64,000 nt of DNA from Helianthus annuus (GCF_002127325.2 NC_035433.2:126963695-127027694); one strand, 5' to 3'. Positions 35,744-48,552 are shown, counted from the first letter of the stretch. Numbers and translations: made by a program. Notes: generated from the sequence alone by a model not told the origin.

Positions 35744-38208
35744 TGTAACACCTCGAAAAATTTCGTCCAATAATGTCTTGACACGTGTCATAAGGTTCCG
35801 GTATGTGAAAACATACTTTAGAGGGACTAAAAGTGACAAACAGTGAAAACTATGGAACGTAAGGGTCCAAAGTGTCAACAATGGATAAATAGACTCTATG
35901 ATAACCCTATATAATGTTTATAACCTTAAACGGATGGTTCATGGATCATACGACGCGGAAATTGCACAAAAGTGAGGAATTGCAAACTATAGGGACCAAA
36001 AGTGTCAACATGTTTAATTTATACCTCTGAGTGAACTTTTGGCAGACCCGAAGCTTTGAGAAGCTAAAATATACTCACTAGAATATGTGGTAAAAATTTC
36101 ATGAAGTTTCGTCAACGTATGAGAAAGTTATGGCCAAAACCGTACTTAAGGGACTAAAAGCGTCAACGTCGAATTTCAGGCTTTTCGGTTGAGCGCAAAG
36201 TTATCCGAGGACATTACCATGTAGGTAAATGTCCCAAGGTTCTTAAAAACCAATTTTGGGGGTTTACGGGTCAAGATAAGTAGCCGAAACATCGCGTGCA
36301 AGTTCAGGGACCAAAGCTGTCAAGATTGAAACAAGTTTGGCTGATCAGGGGTCAGGCGACCCGCCTGGACTGACCCAAGCGGGCCGCGTGGGGCTGCCAG
36401 CGACAGAAAATCGGGAAAATGGGTTATTTGGTTCGAAATTGATGTGCATAACAGCTCATTCCACCTCTCTTTTGCTCCAATCAGCTCCCATGCATGCCTA
36501 GGACATCTGTGAACCTCTACAACATCTGAATTCCCCTCTTAAATCAGATTATTCACTCATTCTTGGCACTTGCAATTGTAAACAGAAGCTCTCAACTCTC
36601 AAGAACCTTCAAGGCAGACTTCTGGAGCTAATCTGAACATCAAGGTCGAATCCTAGTGATCACTAAGCATCTATAGGACCTTTGTAAGCTTCTATTTCAG
36701 TCCTTAATTCGTTCATGCATCGATTATTAGTAAAAGTCAAACTGTTTGTTCATAAACTTTGACTTTCTGATTAAACGAGAATTACTCAGTCATTTCTCGA
36801 ATTGAAACCTGATATATATTGGTATTTATGTGGGAAACAAACCCTCTAAAGGGTATTATCTGAATCCCACTATATGCATGCTAATTGTCGAGTCAAACGT
36901 GTTTCTAAAAAGTCAACAGAAGTGATTTTCGAGAAAAATAGCTTAAATGGTAATATAAATGACATGCAATCTGTTTGATCATCATAGATAGCTTTATAAT
37001 GAATATAAGAATGTGTTTTACTATGATCAACTCGACAATCTTTAGTATAGATACGAATCGGAACCGAAAGTCTTGTAAAACGACTATTTCGTAGACTATC
37101 GATTCGGATTCGTACATGCATGTTCGAGATCTGTATTGGAGAGTATTTTTGACCATTTTTATTTTGGTAAAACTTTCTGGAATTTTTGTTGATTGAGTCT
37201 ATACTTAGCCGATTAAATTGCATGTTTCCGATTATGCTTAAAAGTTGACTATTTTGCCCTTTTTGATATAAAACGTGATTTTTGGAAAAGTGAAAGGATA
37301 GAAATCTTTATTTCTAAAATATAAACTTGCACCGAAAATTTCGGATCAGTTGGTGGTCCAGATTTTGAGTTATGGCCATTAGCGTAAAACTATATTCTAA
37401 AGTTACATAAACGGCCCTTTTCGCATATAACCCATTTCAGGACACGTTTTGATACGAAACTTTTTACCAACTGATGATATATATTATTTTGGGATTTTAG
37501 ATGATTTTTAATTAATTTTTGGCTGATCGTATCTTAGATCGCTTAGTTAATTCGGTTTATGCCGGTTTTGACCGTTTAAGCCATAAAATGAGTTTTACAC
37601 ATTCTTTTGACCCGAAACCTTTTCCTACGGATTTTATATGTTAAATAAATTATTTTGAGCCTTCTGGAAATATAAAAATTTCAGCTTTCATATATAAACC
37701 CGGAAACGGCTCTAAATCGCATTTTTAGCGTTTTAAGCGCATAGTAAGCGTTATACTCGTTTTAAACATATAAGACTTATACCCACTGATGTGTTTAGCA
37801 CATTTTCATGTAATAACAGTAAATATAAGTATATGAACTCAGATTTCCAGTTTTGGCAGTTTTAGCCCTTGTGAAATTACTAAAATACCCCTACGGTGCA
37901 TAGTTTGGTTTTAAATGATAGATTTGATATATGGGTCATACCCTACTGTTATAACATGTTAAATTAGGTATATTTACTGTATGAACCAGACCCGAAGCTC
38001 AGACTTTTAATTTTACTCTTTTATGATCTTGTAAATGACCAAAATGCCCTTCTAAGGCATAAATTAAGTTTAAACTTATTCCGGGCAATATAGAACATAA
38101 CTTACTGATGTTATATCATATTTAAAGCATATTATCTCAGGAAACTTGCATTTGACTCTTTTGGCTACCCGTAACGCCCTTTTAGCGTTCGGTTCGGTTT
38201 ACGTAACT
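35744..38208 (+). repeat. Element E 3' LTR, truncated
   Basis: It matches the 5' LTR from its first base up to TTTACGTAACTA (27716 region) and then stops. About 1.08 kb of the LTR end, including the terminal CA, is missing. The joint to element D follows through a 27-bp filler. Confidence 0.93.
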
Positions 38209-38235
38209 ACTTACTGATGTTATATCATATTTAAA
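38209..38235 (+). repeat. Filler duplication at the E/D deletion joint
   Basis: These 27 bases repeat 38100-38126 exactly (starting ACTTACTGATGTTATATC). The source lies about 110 bp upstream in the same LTR. Short copied filler at a deletion joint is typical of end joining with template switching. Confidence 0.85.
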
Positions 38236-39973
38236 TTCACCTCAACCCTCTTACTCTGTATCTTCAATACCTCCTGTACCACAACCCACCGCATCCCATC
38301 CCATGGAAACTCGTTCGAAATCCGGAATCTTTAAGCCTAAACATCAAGCTGATCTTGCTATTCTTCAAACCAGTCCTTTACATACGGCTTTATTCACTGC
38401 TAGAGATCCTAAGGGATATAAATCAGCTGCCAAGCATTCTAAATGGGTTCATGCTATGGATGAGGAAATGCTTGCGCTACAAGCAAACAAGACTTGGGTT
38501 CTTGTTCCTCGTCCTTCCAACACCAACATTGTTGGGTCGAAATGGGTTTACCGTACTAAATACAAAGCCGATGGCACCATTGATCGCTTAAAAGCACGGC
38601 TAGTTGCTCAAGGTTTCACACAAATACCCGGCTTGGACTATTCGCACACCTTTAGTCCCGTTGTGAAAGCGTCCACAATCCGCATTGTCCACAATCCGCA
38701 TTGTGCTTGCATTGGCAACTATAAACGGTTGGCCGCTTCACCAATTAGATGTTAAGAATGCTTTATTGAACGGGAATTTAAACGAAACGGTGTATATGGA
38801 GCAACCACTGGGGTATATTGATCAAAATTATCCGAGTCATGTATGTCGTCTCACCAAAGCTCTTTGTGGGCTCAAGCAAGCACCAAGAGCTTGGTTTCAA
38901 CGACTCAGCTCTTTTCTTTTAAACCAAGGTTTTGTGTGCAGCCAATCAGACACGTCTTTATTTGTTTTTAAACGTAACACCTCTGTGCTCTATCTTCTCG
39001 TCTACGTCGACGACCTCATTCTCACAGGCAACAATGCTGAGACATTAAAAGCATTCATCTCTCGATTACATCAGGAATTTGCCACCAAGGATTTGGATGA
39101 CTAAATTATTTTCTTGGTCTAGAGGTTTCTTACACCTCTACTGGACTTTTCCTATCTCAATCCAAGTATGCCTATGATATTTTAGCACGTGCGGGTCTTC
39201 GAGATGCCAATCTGGCTACCACACCTCTTGCTACCACAGACGTATTCACAACTCAAGGCACTCCTTTTCATGATCCGACCCTCTATCGATCATTGGTGGG
39301 TGCCTTACAATACCTCACCATTACCAGACCTGATCTCGCATACGCCGTCAATCAGGCAAGTCAATTTCTACACTCTCCTACAGTTTCACATTATCAACTT
39401 GTGAAACGGATACTTCGTTACGTAAAGGGTACGGTCTCTTATGGTTTAACCTTTGCGAAGTCGAAGGCCGCTACTCTCGTTGGCTACTCGGATGCCGATT
39501 GGGCCAAATGTCTCGAAACTCGCCGCTCGACATATGGATACTCCATTTATATCGGTGACAACCTTGTGTCATGGAGCGCAAAGAAGCAACCCACGGTCTC
39601 CCAGTCTAGTTGTGAGTCCGAGTATCGGGCCATGGCGAATACCGCCTCCGAGCTTATTTGGGTCGTAAACCTTCTCAGAGAACTTCATGTTACTCCTGCA
39701 GCTACGCCAACGTTACTATGCGACAATCGCAGTGCCGTTTTTCTAAGTCAGAACCCAATATCTCACAAACGGGCCAAGCACATCGACATTGATTATCATT
39801 TCGTTAGGGAGCTTGTCTCTTCGGGACGCCTCCGCACAAACCACATATCTACCAATCTTCAAGTGGCAGACATCTTCACAAAGAGTCTCTCACACCCACT
39901 CTTCGAACGATTCCGACACTATCTTCGTGTGGGCTCGCCACCTATCGGATTGACAGGGGGTATAAGGAAATGA
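38236..39973 (+). pseudogene. pol: Element D reverse transcriptase and RNase H (Copia)
   Basis: The right-hand part of the Copia polyprotein. The linker ends at METRSKSGIFKPKHQ (38303). RT starts with the Copia signature around MDEEMLALQANKTWVLV and RLKARLVAQGFTQ. A 16-bp tandem duplication (38671-38686 and 38687-38702) then shifts the frame. RT goes on with LHQLDVKNALLNG, CRLTKALCGLKQAPRAW and catalytic YVDDLILTG, and breaks at 39104 by a one-base loss. RNase H keeps GYSDADWAKC, SSCESEYRAM and LCDNRSAVFLS, with HIDIDYHFVRE near the end. Stop at 39971. Two frame lesions plus the lost integrase end make it inactive. Confidence 0.92.
39952..39960 (+). other. Element D polypurine tract
   Basis: GACAGGGGG ends at the base before the 3' LTR, which fixes the LTR start at TATAAGG. 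It overlaps the end of the RNase H frame. Confidence 0.8.
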
Positions 39974-40125
39974 TTTCTGTGAATTATTTTGTATTAAAAC
40001 ATTTTATAGTGTTTCCTATTTTGTCCATATGCTAGTTAGGAAACCTGTGTACTAATATGTACATATTCATCTCCTTGTAAATCAAGTTCTTATCATAAAC
40101 AATACAGAGAACATTGGCTTTGACA
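39961..40125 (+). repeat. Element D 3' LTR
   Basis: 165 bp identical in borders to 23134-23298, TATAAGG to TTTGACA, followed by AATAT. Confidence 0.9.
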
Positions 40126-40180
40126 AATATTATCAAATTTCATTCAAGCTGTATCTGAAGGAAAGCATATCTCATGAAAT

Positions 40181-40274
40181 AAAACATTTGATGCGTATAA
40201 GAAGAGTTTTTAAGAATATCAAAATAAATTAAAACATTTGATGCGTATAAAAAGAGTTTTCAAGAATATCAAAA
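40181..40274. repeat. Imperfect tandem duplication, unit about 50 bp
   Basis: AAAACATTTGATGCGTATAA begins both units (40181 and 40231); the rest (AAGAGTTTTxAAGAATATCAAAA) matches with few changes. Confidence 0.8.
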
Positions 40275-40868
40275 GATCAAGCTGAAAATTCATATACTCA
40301 TTCAACTAATGTATAAGGGGGTTGCAGTGATGGGACACGAACATTTAATGACGCGGGAGGGGGGGGGATATATGTTTAAACGAGGATTTTTGGAATATGA
40401 GGGACACCAAATAAAGATAATATTTTTCAAAGGTAATGGGTTAAACTTATATTTCTAAAAATAAAGCATAGACCTCTTATGGCCTTTAGTTCTACCCATG
40501 TATGGGTGTGTATAGTACAATTGTCTTAGTCATTGTTTATCAAGAACACACAACAAAATGACCTATTTTTCAAAAGTAAATGACAAATAAATTGTTAGTC
40601 TCAAAGTACCATATTTAAGTGCAAATATGTATATGATATATGACGATAATAAATAAATAAATAAACAATTGCTTTTATAGAAACGTACTAGGAAATAGTT
40701 CCACACCAATACAACGTCACTAAATGGAATTAAACATTGTTTGTCAACTTCTATAGGAGCCAATAAGTTAAGTCTTATCTACTTTATGATATAATGATGA
40801 CACATGCATGCTGTTATATATTTAGATGACTTGAGACATGTTATCAATGTAGTCCCCAGCATGGTGAT

Positions 40869-41056
40869 CAGTGGCGGATCTTGCCAGTTGAACGTGTCAG
40901 GGCCGAAAGACACGGTCACTAAAAAAAGCTCGAGCAAGCTCGGGCCAAACATAGTATATATAAAAAATTTCGATCAAAATGCGGAAAATTAGCACTACGG
41001 CCGAAAAACTTGCTGGGGCCATGGCCCTACCATTCTCCTTCTAAGAACCGCCCCTG
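40869..41056. mobile_element. hAT-like MITE, 188 bp
   Basis: The left end CAGTGGCGGATC and right end (other strand CAGGGGCGGTTC) form a terminal inverted repeat with 10 of 12 matches. A perfect 8-bp target duplication ATGGTGAT lies at 40861-40868 and 41057-41064. CAG(G/T)GGCGG ends and 8-bp duplications are typical of plant hAT elements. It has no coding capacity. Confidence 0.88.
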
Positions 41057-41797
41057 ATGGTGATTACTAACTTAACTTTGGTGGTGAAGAAACACCGACC
41101 TACACGGTGATCACGGGCTAGGACTTCAATGATCAGTGACCCGAACAGTTAGCTGCAAAACAGGAACACCGTTAGGACTCGTTACAGGAATGGGGTTATT
41201 CCTGTAACCACCCTCCAGCGTGAGAATAAGTCTCGGTTTGTGGGAGTAAAGATTGAGAGGAGAAAGTTATATGAGAGCAAGATGATCATACCTTATACGT
41301 TTACCTTTATTTATTGTTTTTTCCATTAGGGTTTCCTCTAACTTAGGATATATTCCGATAAGTTAGGGATTTGCATGATCTTCCCGAAAAGTTGGAGATT
41401 TGGTTGTGTAACTTCCGTGCGGAGATGGAAAGTTCTAGAATAATCATTTATAATTATCTATTTATATTAAAATAATAGGTAATGACCGGGTCGGGTTGAC
41501 CGATGCGGGTCATACCTCGTCATGTCCCCCCAGTCCGAGTTCATGAAAAGAATTTAATTAGCTCGGACTAGGAGAGAAAAGAAAAGTTAGTGTATTATGC
41601 TTAATACTAAATTCGTTGGGTGTAGTGCCGTTACGTTGTGGGGAAGTGACGGCGACAAGATAGGATGTGACAGTTGGGTCATCATGGGGATGACAACTGT
41701 ATTTACCCTGTTTGGACACGTATTTCCGTCCGTACGCCTTTTTGAATTTGAAAGGTTACCTTTGCATATAAGTAACACTTCTACATATGAGGGTTCA

Positions 41798-43815
41798 TGT
41801 AACACCCTGAAAATATAAATCCTTATATTAGAAATTTAAAGATTTAATAACAAACAAGAATTTACCAACTAGGAACTTAACCTAGTTAAATTCAAGTCTT
41901 GAAATAATTCATAATATGGTTAAAACACTTAAACTTAGGGATAAATCAAAGTTGAGGGTTTAAAATTGTCAAAACAGAAACTTAGGTTACTAATTGTAAC
42001 CAAAACAAAACAAACACCCCAAAAACTTGGTGTCTGGTCGATCAAGAGAGAGGGGCGACCAAGGGGATTCACTTCAAACCCTAGTTTGTCACAGAAAGCT
42101 CAAATTGGAAGCCTAAATCAAGTTTAAATCGAATTCTAAACGCGAATTAGTGATCACCTCGTTGTAAGGATCAAAAAGGTATGTAAAATCTTGATATTTT
42201 GATCCATCATGAACTCTAGGTTAATGGTGAATAACTGAAATTTAACCTAGATATGTTATGTATGAATGAATCCTGAAGTAATATGATGCTTAGGGTTAAA
42301 CCCTAGATGATTATTTGTGAAAATCATTGCATGATACTTTAGGAAATTACAATCACCATTGTAGGTGATTTATGATATTGTAAAGACTAGACAAACACTA
42401 GGATTGTGAATTTTAATCTAGTGAAAAGCTGAATCGTATGATGAAATTCAGTAATTTGAAAGTTTAAGTGTGTACAATTTGCTTAATTGAAGTGAATTTA
42501 GATGTAAATAACAAATCATGAACTTGGTAATGACTATGTAAAGTTTGACCCGCTAGGTGTTTGTTGAAATGCCTAAGTGGGGATTTGGAATGTTAAATTT
42601 TGGTGGAAACGCAGATTTTGGTCATGTCTCATAACTGATGTGAATATAGTCATGAAAAGAATTCTAAACAAGTTAAAAACTGAATTTTCTAGGCAAAGAG
42701 TCCGGGTCATCAAGCGGACAAGCCGGAGGGAATTCACGGGGAAAAAGTGCGCTCTAAAGGTATGAAATTTATCGTTTCACTACATTATGTTTATGGTTAG
42801 TCTCATGTCATTATTCATACATGATAATCGAGAGTTATCTTTACGTCATGAATTCGATTATAGTCTTAAGCAAGTGATAAACATGGGGATCGAATGTCCG
42901 TAAGGTGCTTAATTCAGTACCAAACGGGTCAAAACAAGTTTTGTAGTAAACATGAAGTTTAACAACATTACATAAGGCATGGTTATGATTGTTGTGTAAG
43001 CCGTATGTTGGACACGCTAAATCTTGTTGCAAAGTATAACTCCTAGTACAGGAGTTAAGGTCATGAAATGGTAAACATGTCAAGTGGTATAGTTGACAAA
43101 CACGAAGTCTTGGATTCAAACATGTAGATGATTGCGTAAGCGATCCCTCATGGGAAAGCGAAATATGATAGCGAGTAATAACTCCGAACACGGGTAATTA
43201 ACCCTGGGTAGGTGATAAACATGTTCAAGGTTAATTCCCTGCAAAACGGAACTAGAATGACTAAAATCGCAAAGCAAGAAAACATGTGCAGAGTCTACCG
43301 TAAGTTACGGTGATACCGTAACTTACGGTAGCAAATAAATTGCTACGGTGGGATTCTTCTGCCTTACGGCAGAATATTAAGTTTCCAGGTGCCACCGTAA
43401 CTTACGATGGCTACCGTAAGTTACGGTAGCCCCCAGTTCTAAAAGCCGATTTTCATTTTCTTGGTTGCGTTAATTGGTTTTCAAACACCGTTTTGATTAT
43501 ATTATTGTCCCAAGACCATAATACTAACATTGGTCTAAAAATGTTCAGTTTTTCAGGTTTTCTCGTAGAAGGGTGATGATCAAGCATTTGTATTTGAACC
43601 GAACACTCAAGCGAACGCTTCCGCACTTGATCTTTTGTTTTAAAATTATGTAACAGTTGTAGATTCTACCTTGAATAGGGTTGCGTAGGGATATTATTGT
43701 GTATGTTATGTGCAGTTATGTTTTCAAATCCTGAAAGTTTTTGTAAACATCAAATTTGCTATGAAAGGCAAGGTTTTATGTTATTAAATCTAGTGCTTTT
43801 AAACTGGGTCTTACA
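41798..43815 (+). repeat. Element F first LTR
   Basis: 2018 bp, TGTAACACCCTG to GGGTCTTACA, followed by AGTTGGTAATCAGAGC. Palindromes of the ACCGTAA/TTACGGT type lie at 43297-43311, 43315-43329 and 43413-43427, with a one-base variant at 43394-43408. Confidence 0.93.
43297..43427 (+). repeat. Palindrome cluster in the first F LTR
   Basis: Four odd-centred 15-bp palindromes in two pairs, the same unit as in Athila element B. Central bases alternate G and C. Confidence 0.88.
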
Positions 43816-43818
43816 AGT

Positions 43819-43831
43819 TGGTAATCAGAGC
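43819..43831 (+). other. Element F primer-binding site, first copy
   Basis: TGGTAATCAGAGC begins three bases after the LTR end. It resembles the initiator tRNA-Met site TGGTATCAGAGC with one extra A. Confidence 0.7.
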
Positions 43832-44091
43832 TCAAGGTTGTCAATAAGTGTTCGGTTCAAGCTTGATCAAACATCCGGTAAGAGTTAATTATTTAAATAA
43901 AATTTGATGAATATAGAAATAAATCATGAACAAACATGCATGAAAAAGAGTGCTTAAGCTCACTCAAACACAAGAAATGCATGAAACAAGAACGATTGAA
44001 TCAAGTTATGAACTTGATTGAATCAAAACAAGTAAAGCATGTGTTATAAATGGAATGTTTAACAATATATGTAAACATTTCAGTATTAAAG

Positions 44092-47000
44092 ATGGCGGAC
44101 GGAGGTGATGATGATGCGGTGCCAAGAGTCACCGAACAAATGAGGATAGTGATTGCCGAAGAGGTTGGAAAGGCGATCGAAAACAGTTTGTCGGGTTTCA
44201 TTGATAAAATTCAAAACACTGTTTTATCAATAGTAGACGAGAGAATCAAGAAGCTAGAGGATAATTCAAATCTAGCAAAGGAAAAATCTGGAGGACGAAA
44301 GCCTTGTTCGTACAAGGAATTCATGGCATGTAAACCGCCCATATATAATGGAGAGGTTGATCCAATTGTGTGCCAACGATGGCTAAGCGATATCGAAGGA
44401 GTATTCGAGAGAACTCATTGTGATGAAAATGACTACGTAGCCTATGGTACGGGTCAATTAAGAGGTCAAGCGAAAGACTCGTAGGATAACAAAAAGAAGG
44501 AGATAGGAAGTGAAGCGGCTAAGGCCATGACATGGGAGGAGTTTAAGACGTCGTTTCTTAAACACCATAGTCCCAAAGCAGTCATAAATAAAATCAAAGA
44601 AGAGTTCATGTAACTCAGACACAAGGGTGAATCCATAGAAAAGATCACGGGGATGTTTATGGACAAGATGAAGTTCTGTGATGACTTGATAACGAATGAA
44701 GAACAAAAGGTTTATTAGTACCATAATATGTTAAGCGCGGAGTATAGAGAGTTCATAACCCCTTCAAAGTACGAGACCCTTACCGAGATCATTAATGCTG
44801 CTCGGGAAAGGGAGATCGAACTGAAAAAGAGCATAGAACGGGGTGAACGGAGGGCACAAGATGTAAATCCAAGCCCCACCAAGAAAGCACGAACGAATGA
44901 AACAGCGAAGAAATCGGATACAAAGGGTAGTACACCAAGTTGCAAAATTTGTGGGAAAAGCCATAAAGGCGAATGTCGTTTCAAAGATAAGCCTTGTCCC
45001 ATATGTCGAAAGACGGGACACATGGCTATATCATGTCCGGAGAAAGTGACTGTTTGTTACAACTGTTACCGAACGGGTCACAAAAGATCGGAATGCCCGG
45101 AATTGGTTGGAAAGAAAGATGGGCAAGACTCCAAAGGCGAAGCCCCGAAAGCAAAAGCCAGATCTTACCAATTGACTGCCGCTGAAGCAAAAGTTGAACC
45201 TGATGTGGTCTCAGGTATATTTACTATAAATTCGATTCCCGCACGTGTGTTATTTGATACGGGTGCGAATAAATCCTTTATTTCATATGGGTTTATTCGA
45301 CATCCTTCATTTGTTCTAACAAAATTACCTATGCCTTTAGAAGTGGAGATAGGTAATAACAAGAGCTTTATTGTTTGTGATGTATGTGAAAACTGTAAAA
45401 TGAGCATTGATGATGAAGAATACACAATAGATTTGATTCCAATGTCAATGGGAGAATTCCAAGTGATCGTGGGGATGGATTGGTTATCCCGATACCACGC
45501 GAAGGTGGTTTGTTTCCGAAAGGAAATAAAGCTGACGTCTCCTAGCGGAAAGCAAGTTACTATATACGGTGAAAAGGGAGGTAGCCCGATGCTATGCTCA
45601 ATGCTAGAAGCCCATAAACTTATGAAACATGGATGCAAGGCTTATATGGTATACGCAAGCGAATCGGGTAAAGAACCCCTCAAAATTAGAGATGTACCGG
45701 TAGTACGTGATTATGAAGATGTGTTTCCGGAAGAACTACCGGGAATACCACCTGAACGGGAGGTAGAGTTCGGAATCGAGTTGGTTCCGGGCGCCAAACC
45801 CGTGGCCAGGGCGCCTTATCGACTTGCGCCGTCGGAATTACAAGAATTAATGTCTCAAATCCAAGAACTGCTCGACAAGGGGTTTATCTGACCGAGTGTG
45901 TCCCCGTTTGGTGCACCAGTTTTATTTGTGAAAAAGAAGGACGGCAGTATGCGCATGTGTATCGACTACCGAGAGTTAAACAAACTCACGGTGAAGAATC
46001 GATACCCACTCCCAAGAATTGATGATTTGTTTGACCAACTACAAGGAGCAAGTTGGTTCTCCAAGATTGATCTCCGATCTGGTTATCACCAATTGAAGGT
46101 CAAGGAGGAAGACGTACCGAAGACGGCCTTTCGTACACGGTACGGGCATTATGAGTTCCTTGTAATGCCCTTCGGGTTGACCAATGCACCCGCGGCTTTC
46201 ATGGACCTCATGAACCGGGTTTGCAAACCTATGCTAGATAAGTCGGTAATTGTATTTATCGATGACATTTTGGTATACTCGAAGAATGAAGCTGAGCACG
46301 TGTGTCATTTGCGGGAAGTATTAGACACACTCAGACGAGAAAAGTTATATGCAAAGTTCTCAAAGTGCGCTTTCTGGCTACGAGAAGTGCAGTTTCTTGG
46401 GCATATCATTAGTGCTGATGGAGTACTAGTAGTCTAGTAGATCCGTCAAAGATAGAAGCTGTGTCAAAATGGAGCCCTCCAAGAAATCCCTCAGAAATCC
46501 GAAGCTTTTTAGGGCTTGCGGGATATTATCGGAGATTCATACAGGATTTCTCCAAAATTGCCTTGCCATTGACAAAATTGACTCGCAAGGAGGAAAAGTT
46601 CGAGTGGGGCATCGAACAGAATGAGGCCTTCCAAACGCTCAAGGAAAAGTTAACTCACGCTCCGGTATTAACAATACTGGAAGGAGTCGACGACATGGTA
46701 GTTTACACAGATGCGTCGCATTTGGGGCTCGGATGTGTTTTGATGCAACGAGGCAAGGTCATCGCCTATGCCTCGAGGCAATTGAAGATTCATGAAAAGA
46801 AATACCCGGTTCACGACTTGGAATTGGCGGCGGTGGTGTTTGCCTTAAAGATATGGAGGCATTACTTGTACGGGGTAAAATTTACGATCTTTACCGACCA
46901 TAAAAGTTTAAAGTATTTCTTCAATCAGAAGGAATTAAACATGAGACAAAGGAGGTGGTTGGAAACGGTCAAGGATTTTGATTGTGAAATACATTACCAC

Positions 47001-48527
47001 CCCGGGAAGGCCAATGTAGTGGCTGACGCGTTGAGCCGAAAAGCAGATTATGCCCCGATACGGGTACGATCATTGCAGCTCATTGTGACCTCGGGCTTAC
47101 TAGAACGAATCCGAGAAGCACAAGATGAAGCAGTAAAGACGGAAAATTGGAGAAAGGAAAGGATTGTTGGCCAAGTTAAAGATCTCAAGGTAGGCAGTCA
47201 CGGCTTGAAGACACGTTTCAATAGAATTTGGGTCCCTAACACATGTGGAGTTAAAAAGCTCCTACTTGATGAAGCTCATAAGTCCCGTTATTCCATTCAT
47301 CCGGGAGCGACCAAGATGTATAACGACTTAAAACAAAATTACTGGTGGCCCGGAATGAAAAGAGACGCCGTGAAATACGTGGAAAAGTGTTTAACATGTC
47401 TACAAGTCAAGGCGGAACACCAAAAGCCATATGGTAAACTCCAACCGTTAGAAATCCCGGTTTGGAAATGGGAACAAATTACAATGGACCTATTGACCAA
47501 ACTGCCTAAAACAAGCCGTGGTTTTGATGCTATATGGGTAGTTGTCGATAGATTGACTAAAAGTGCTCACTTCATCCCAATTCGTGAGACCTATACGTCT
47601 GAAAAGATAGCAGAGGTGTATACAAATGAAATAATATCACGCCATGGAGTACCGGTATCCATCGTGTCCGATAGAGACACCCGATTCACTTCAAGTTTCT
47701 GGCAGGATTTCCAAGAACAAATGGGAAATAAGTTATTCCTTAGCACTGCCTACCATCCTCAAACGGATGGGCAATGTGAAAGAACAATACAGACGTTAGA
47801 AGACATGTTGCGTGCTTGCATTATCGACTTCGGGGGTAGTTGGGATGTCCATCTACCCTTAGTCGAATTTTCATATAACAACAGCTATCACGCGAGTATT
47901 AGAATGGCCCCGTACGAAATGTTATATGGAAGGAAATGCCGAACCCCGGTATGTTGGGGAGAAGTGGGACCACGTGGACTAGCTACCACGGATATAATCC
48001 GAGCTACGAATGAGAAAATCGACATGGTCCGAACTCACTTAAAAGCAGCTCAAGACCGACAAAAGTCATACGCTGATAAACGGAGAAGACCAATTGAATT
48101 TCAAGTCGGTGACAAAGTCATGCTCAAGGTGTCCCCATGGAAGGGGGATATCCGGTTTAGAAAGAAGGGGAAATTGAGCCCAAGATTTATCGGACCGTTT
48201 ACGGTTATCGAACGGGTGGGAAAAGTAGCTTATCGTCTTGATCTACCGGAGGAACTAAGCAGAATTCATAGCACATTTCATGTGTCACATCTTCGGAAAT
48301 GTCTAGCCGATGAGACGACTTATGTCCACTACGATGATATTGAGGTGGATGATAGATTGAACTATGTGGTAAGACCAATTGCGATTTTAGATCGCAAGGT
48401 GAAAACCTTAAGAAATAAAGAGATCAATCAAGTAAGAGTCAAATGGGAACACAAGAAGGGTGCTGATACCACATGGGAATCTGAAGAAGAAATGCAACGG
48501 CTATACCCTACTTTATTTGGTATGTAA
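44092..48527 (+). pseudogene. gag-pol: Element F gag-pol, first copy (complete length, broken)
   Basis: Gag starts at ATG 44092 (MADGGDDDAVPRVTEQ). In-frame stops at 44482, 44611 and 44716 fall in the capsid region; none is in the second copy. CCHC knuckles (CPICRKTGHMAISC, CYNCYRTGHKRSEC) and protease LFDTGANKSF follow. TGA at 45889, shared with copy 2, cuts before RT. RT (45898-46437) keeps [11 protein letters not shown], then an 8-bp insertion at 46433-46440 shifts the frame. From 46461 to 48527 RNase H ([15 protein letters not shown]), INT ([12 protein letters not shown] ... [45 protein letters not shown]) and the chromodomain-like tail ([19 protein letters not shown]) are fully open. Confidence 0.93.
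46433..46440 (+). other. 8-bp insertion resembling a transposon footprint
   Basis: ACTAGTAG (46425-46432) is followed by TCTAGTAG: an 8-bp near-duplication with a changed base at the joint. It shifts the frame at the end of the RT region. The pattern matches hAT excision footprints, but simple slippage is possible. Confidence 0.55.
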
Positions 48528-48552
48528 TTCGGTTTCGAGGACGAAACCCTTT

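Larger units (their letters stand above)
25249..38208 (+). mobile_element. Element E: Tekay/Del-type chromovirus, nearly intact, 3' LTR truncated
   Basis: A long Ty3/Gypsy element with a 3542-bp 5' LTR, an initiator tRNA-Met primer site, an extra ORF, gag-pol with chromodomain, and a 3' LTR cut after 2465 bp. By eye the two LTRs differ at roughly 14 positions over the shared 2.46 kb, so insertion is recent. It is inserted in the integrase of D. The right target duplication is lost with the deletion; the left candidate is GTTAA (25244-25248). Confidence 0.93.
23134..40125 (+). mobile_element. Element D: Ty1/Copia retrotransposon (Ale-like), interrupted by element E
   Basis: Domain order gag, PR, INT, RT, RNase H defines Ty1/Copia. 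Both 165-bp LTRs are present and flanked by AATAT. Short LTRs and the gag type suggest the Ale/Retrofit lineage (inference). Copia sequence is 23134-25248 and 38236-40125; the middle is element E. The C-terminal part of integrase is missing from the right-hand piece. Confidence 0.92.
40131..41797. other. Spacer between elements D and F
   Basis: No supported gene. It contains an imperfect tandem duplication (40181-40274), a G9 run near 40360, a hAT-like MITE (40869-41056) and otherwise unrecognised AT-rich sequence. A C6 run with an AGTCCGAG/CTCGGACT inverted pair lies near 41526-41570. Confidence 0.5.

Noticed and set aside
41597..41818. Overlapping ORFs on both strands before element F
   Set aside because: Short, without domain, and running into the F LTR.
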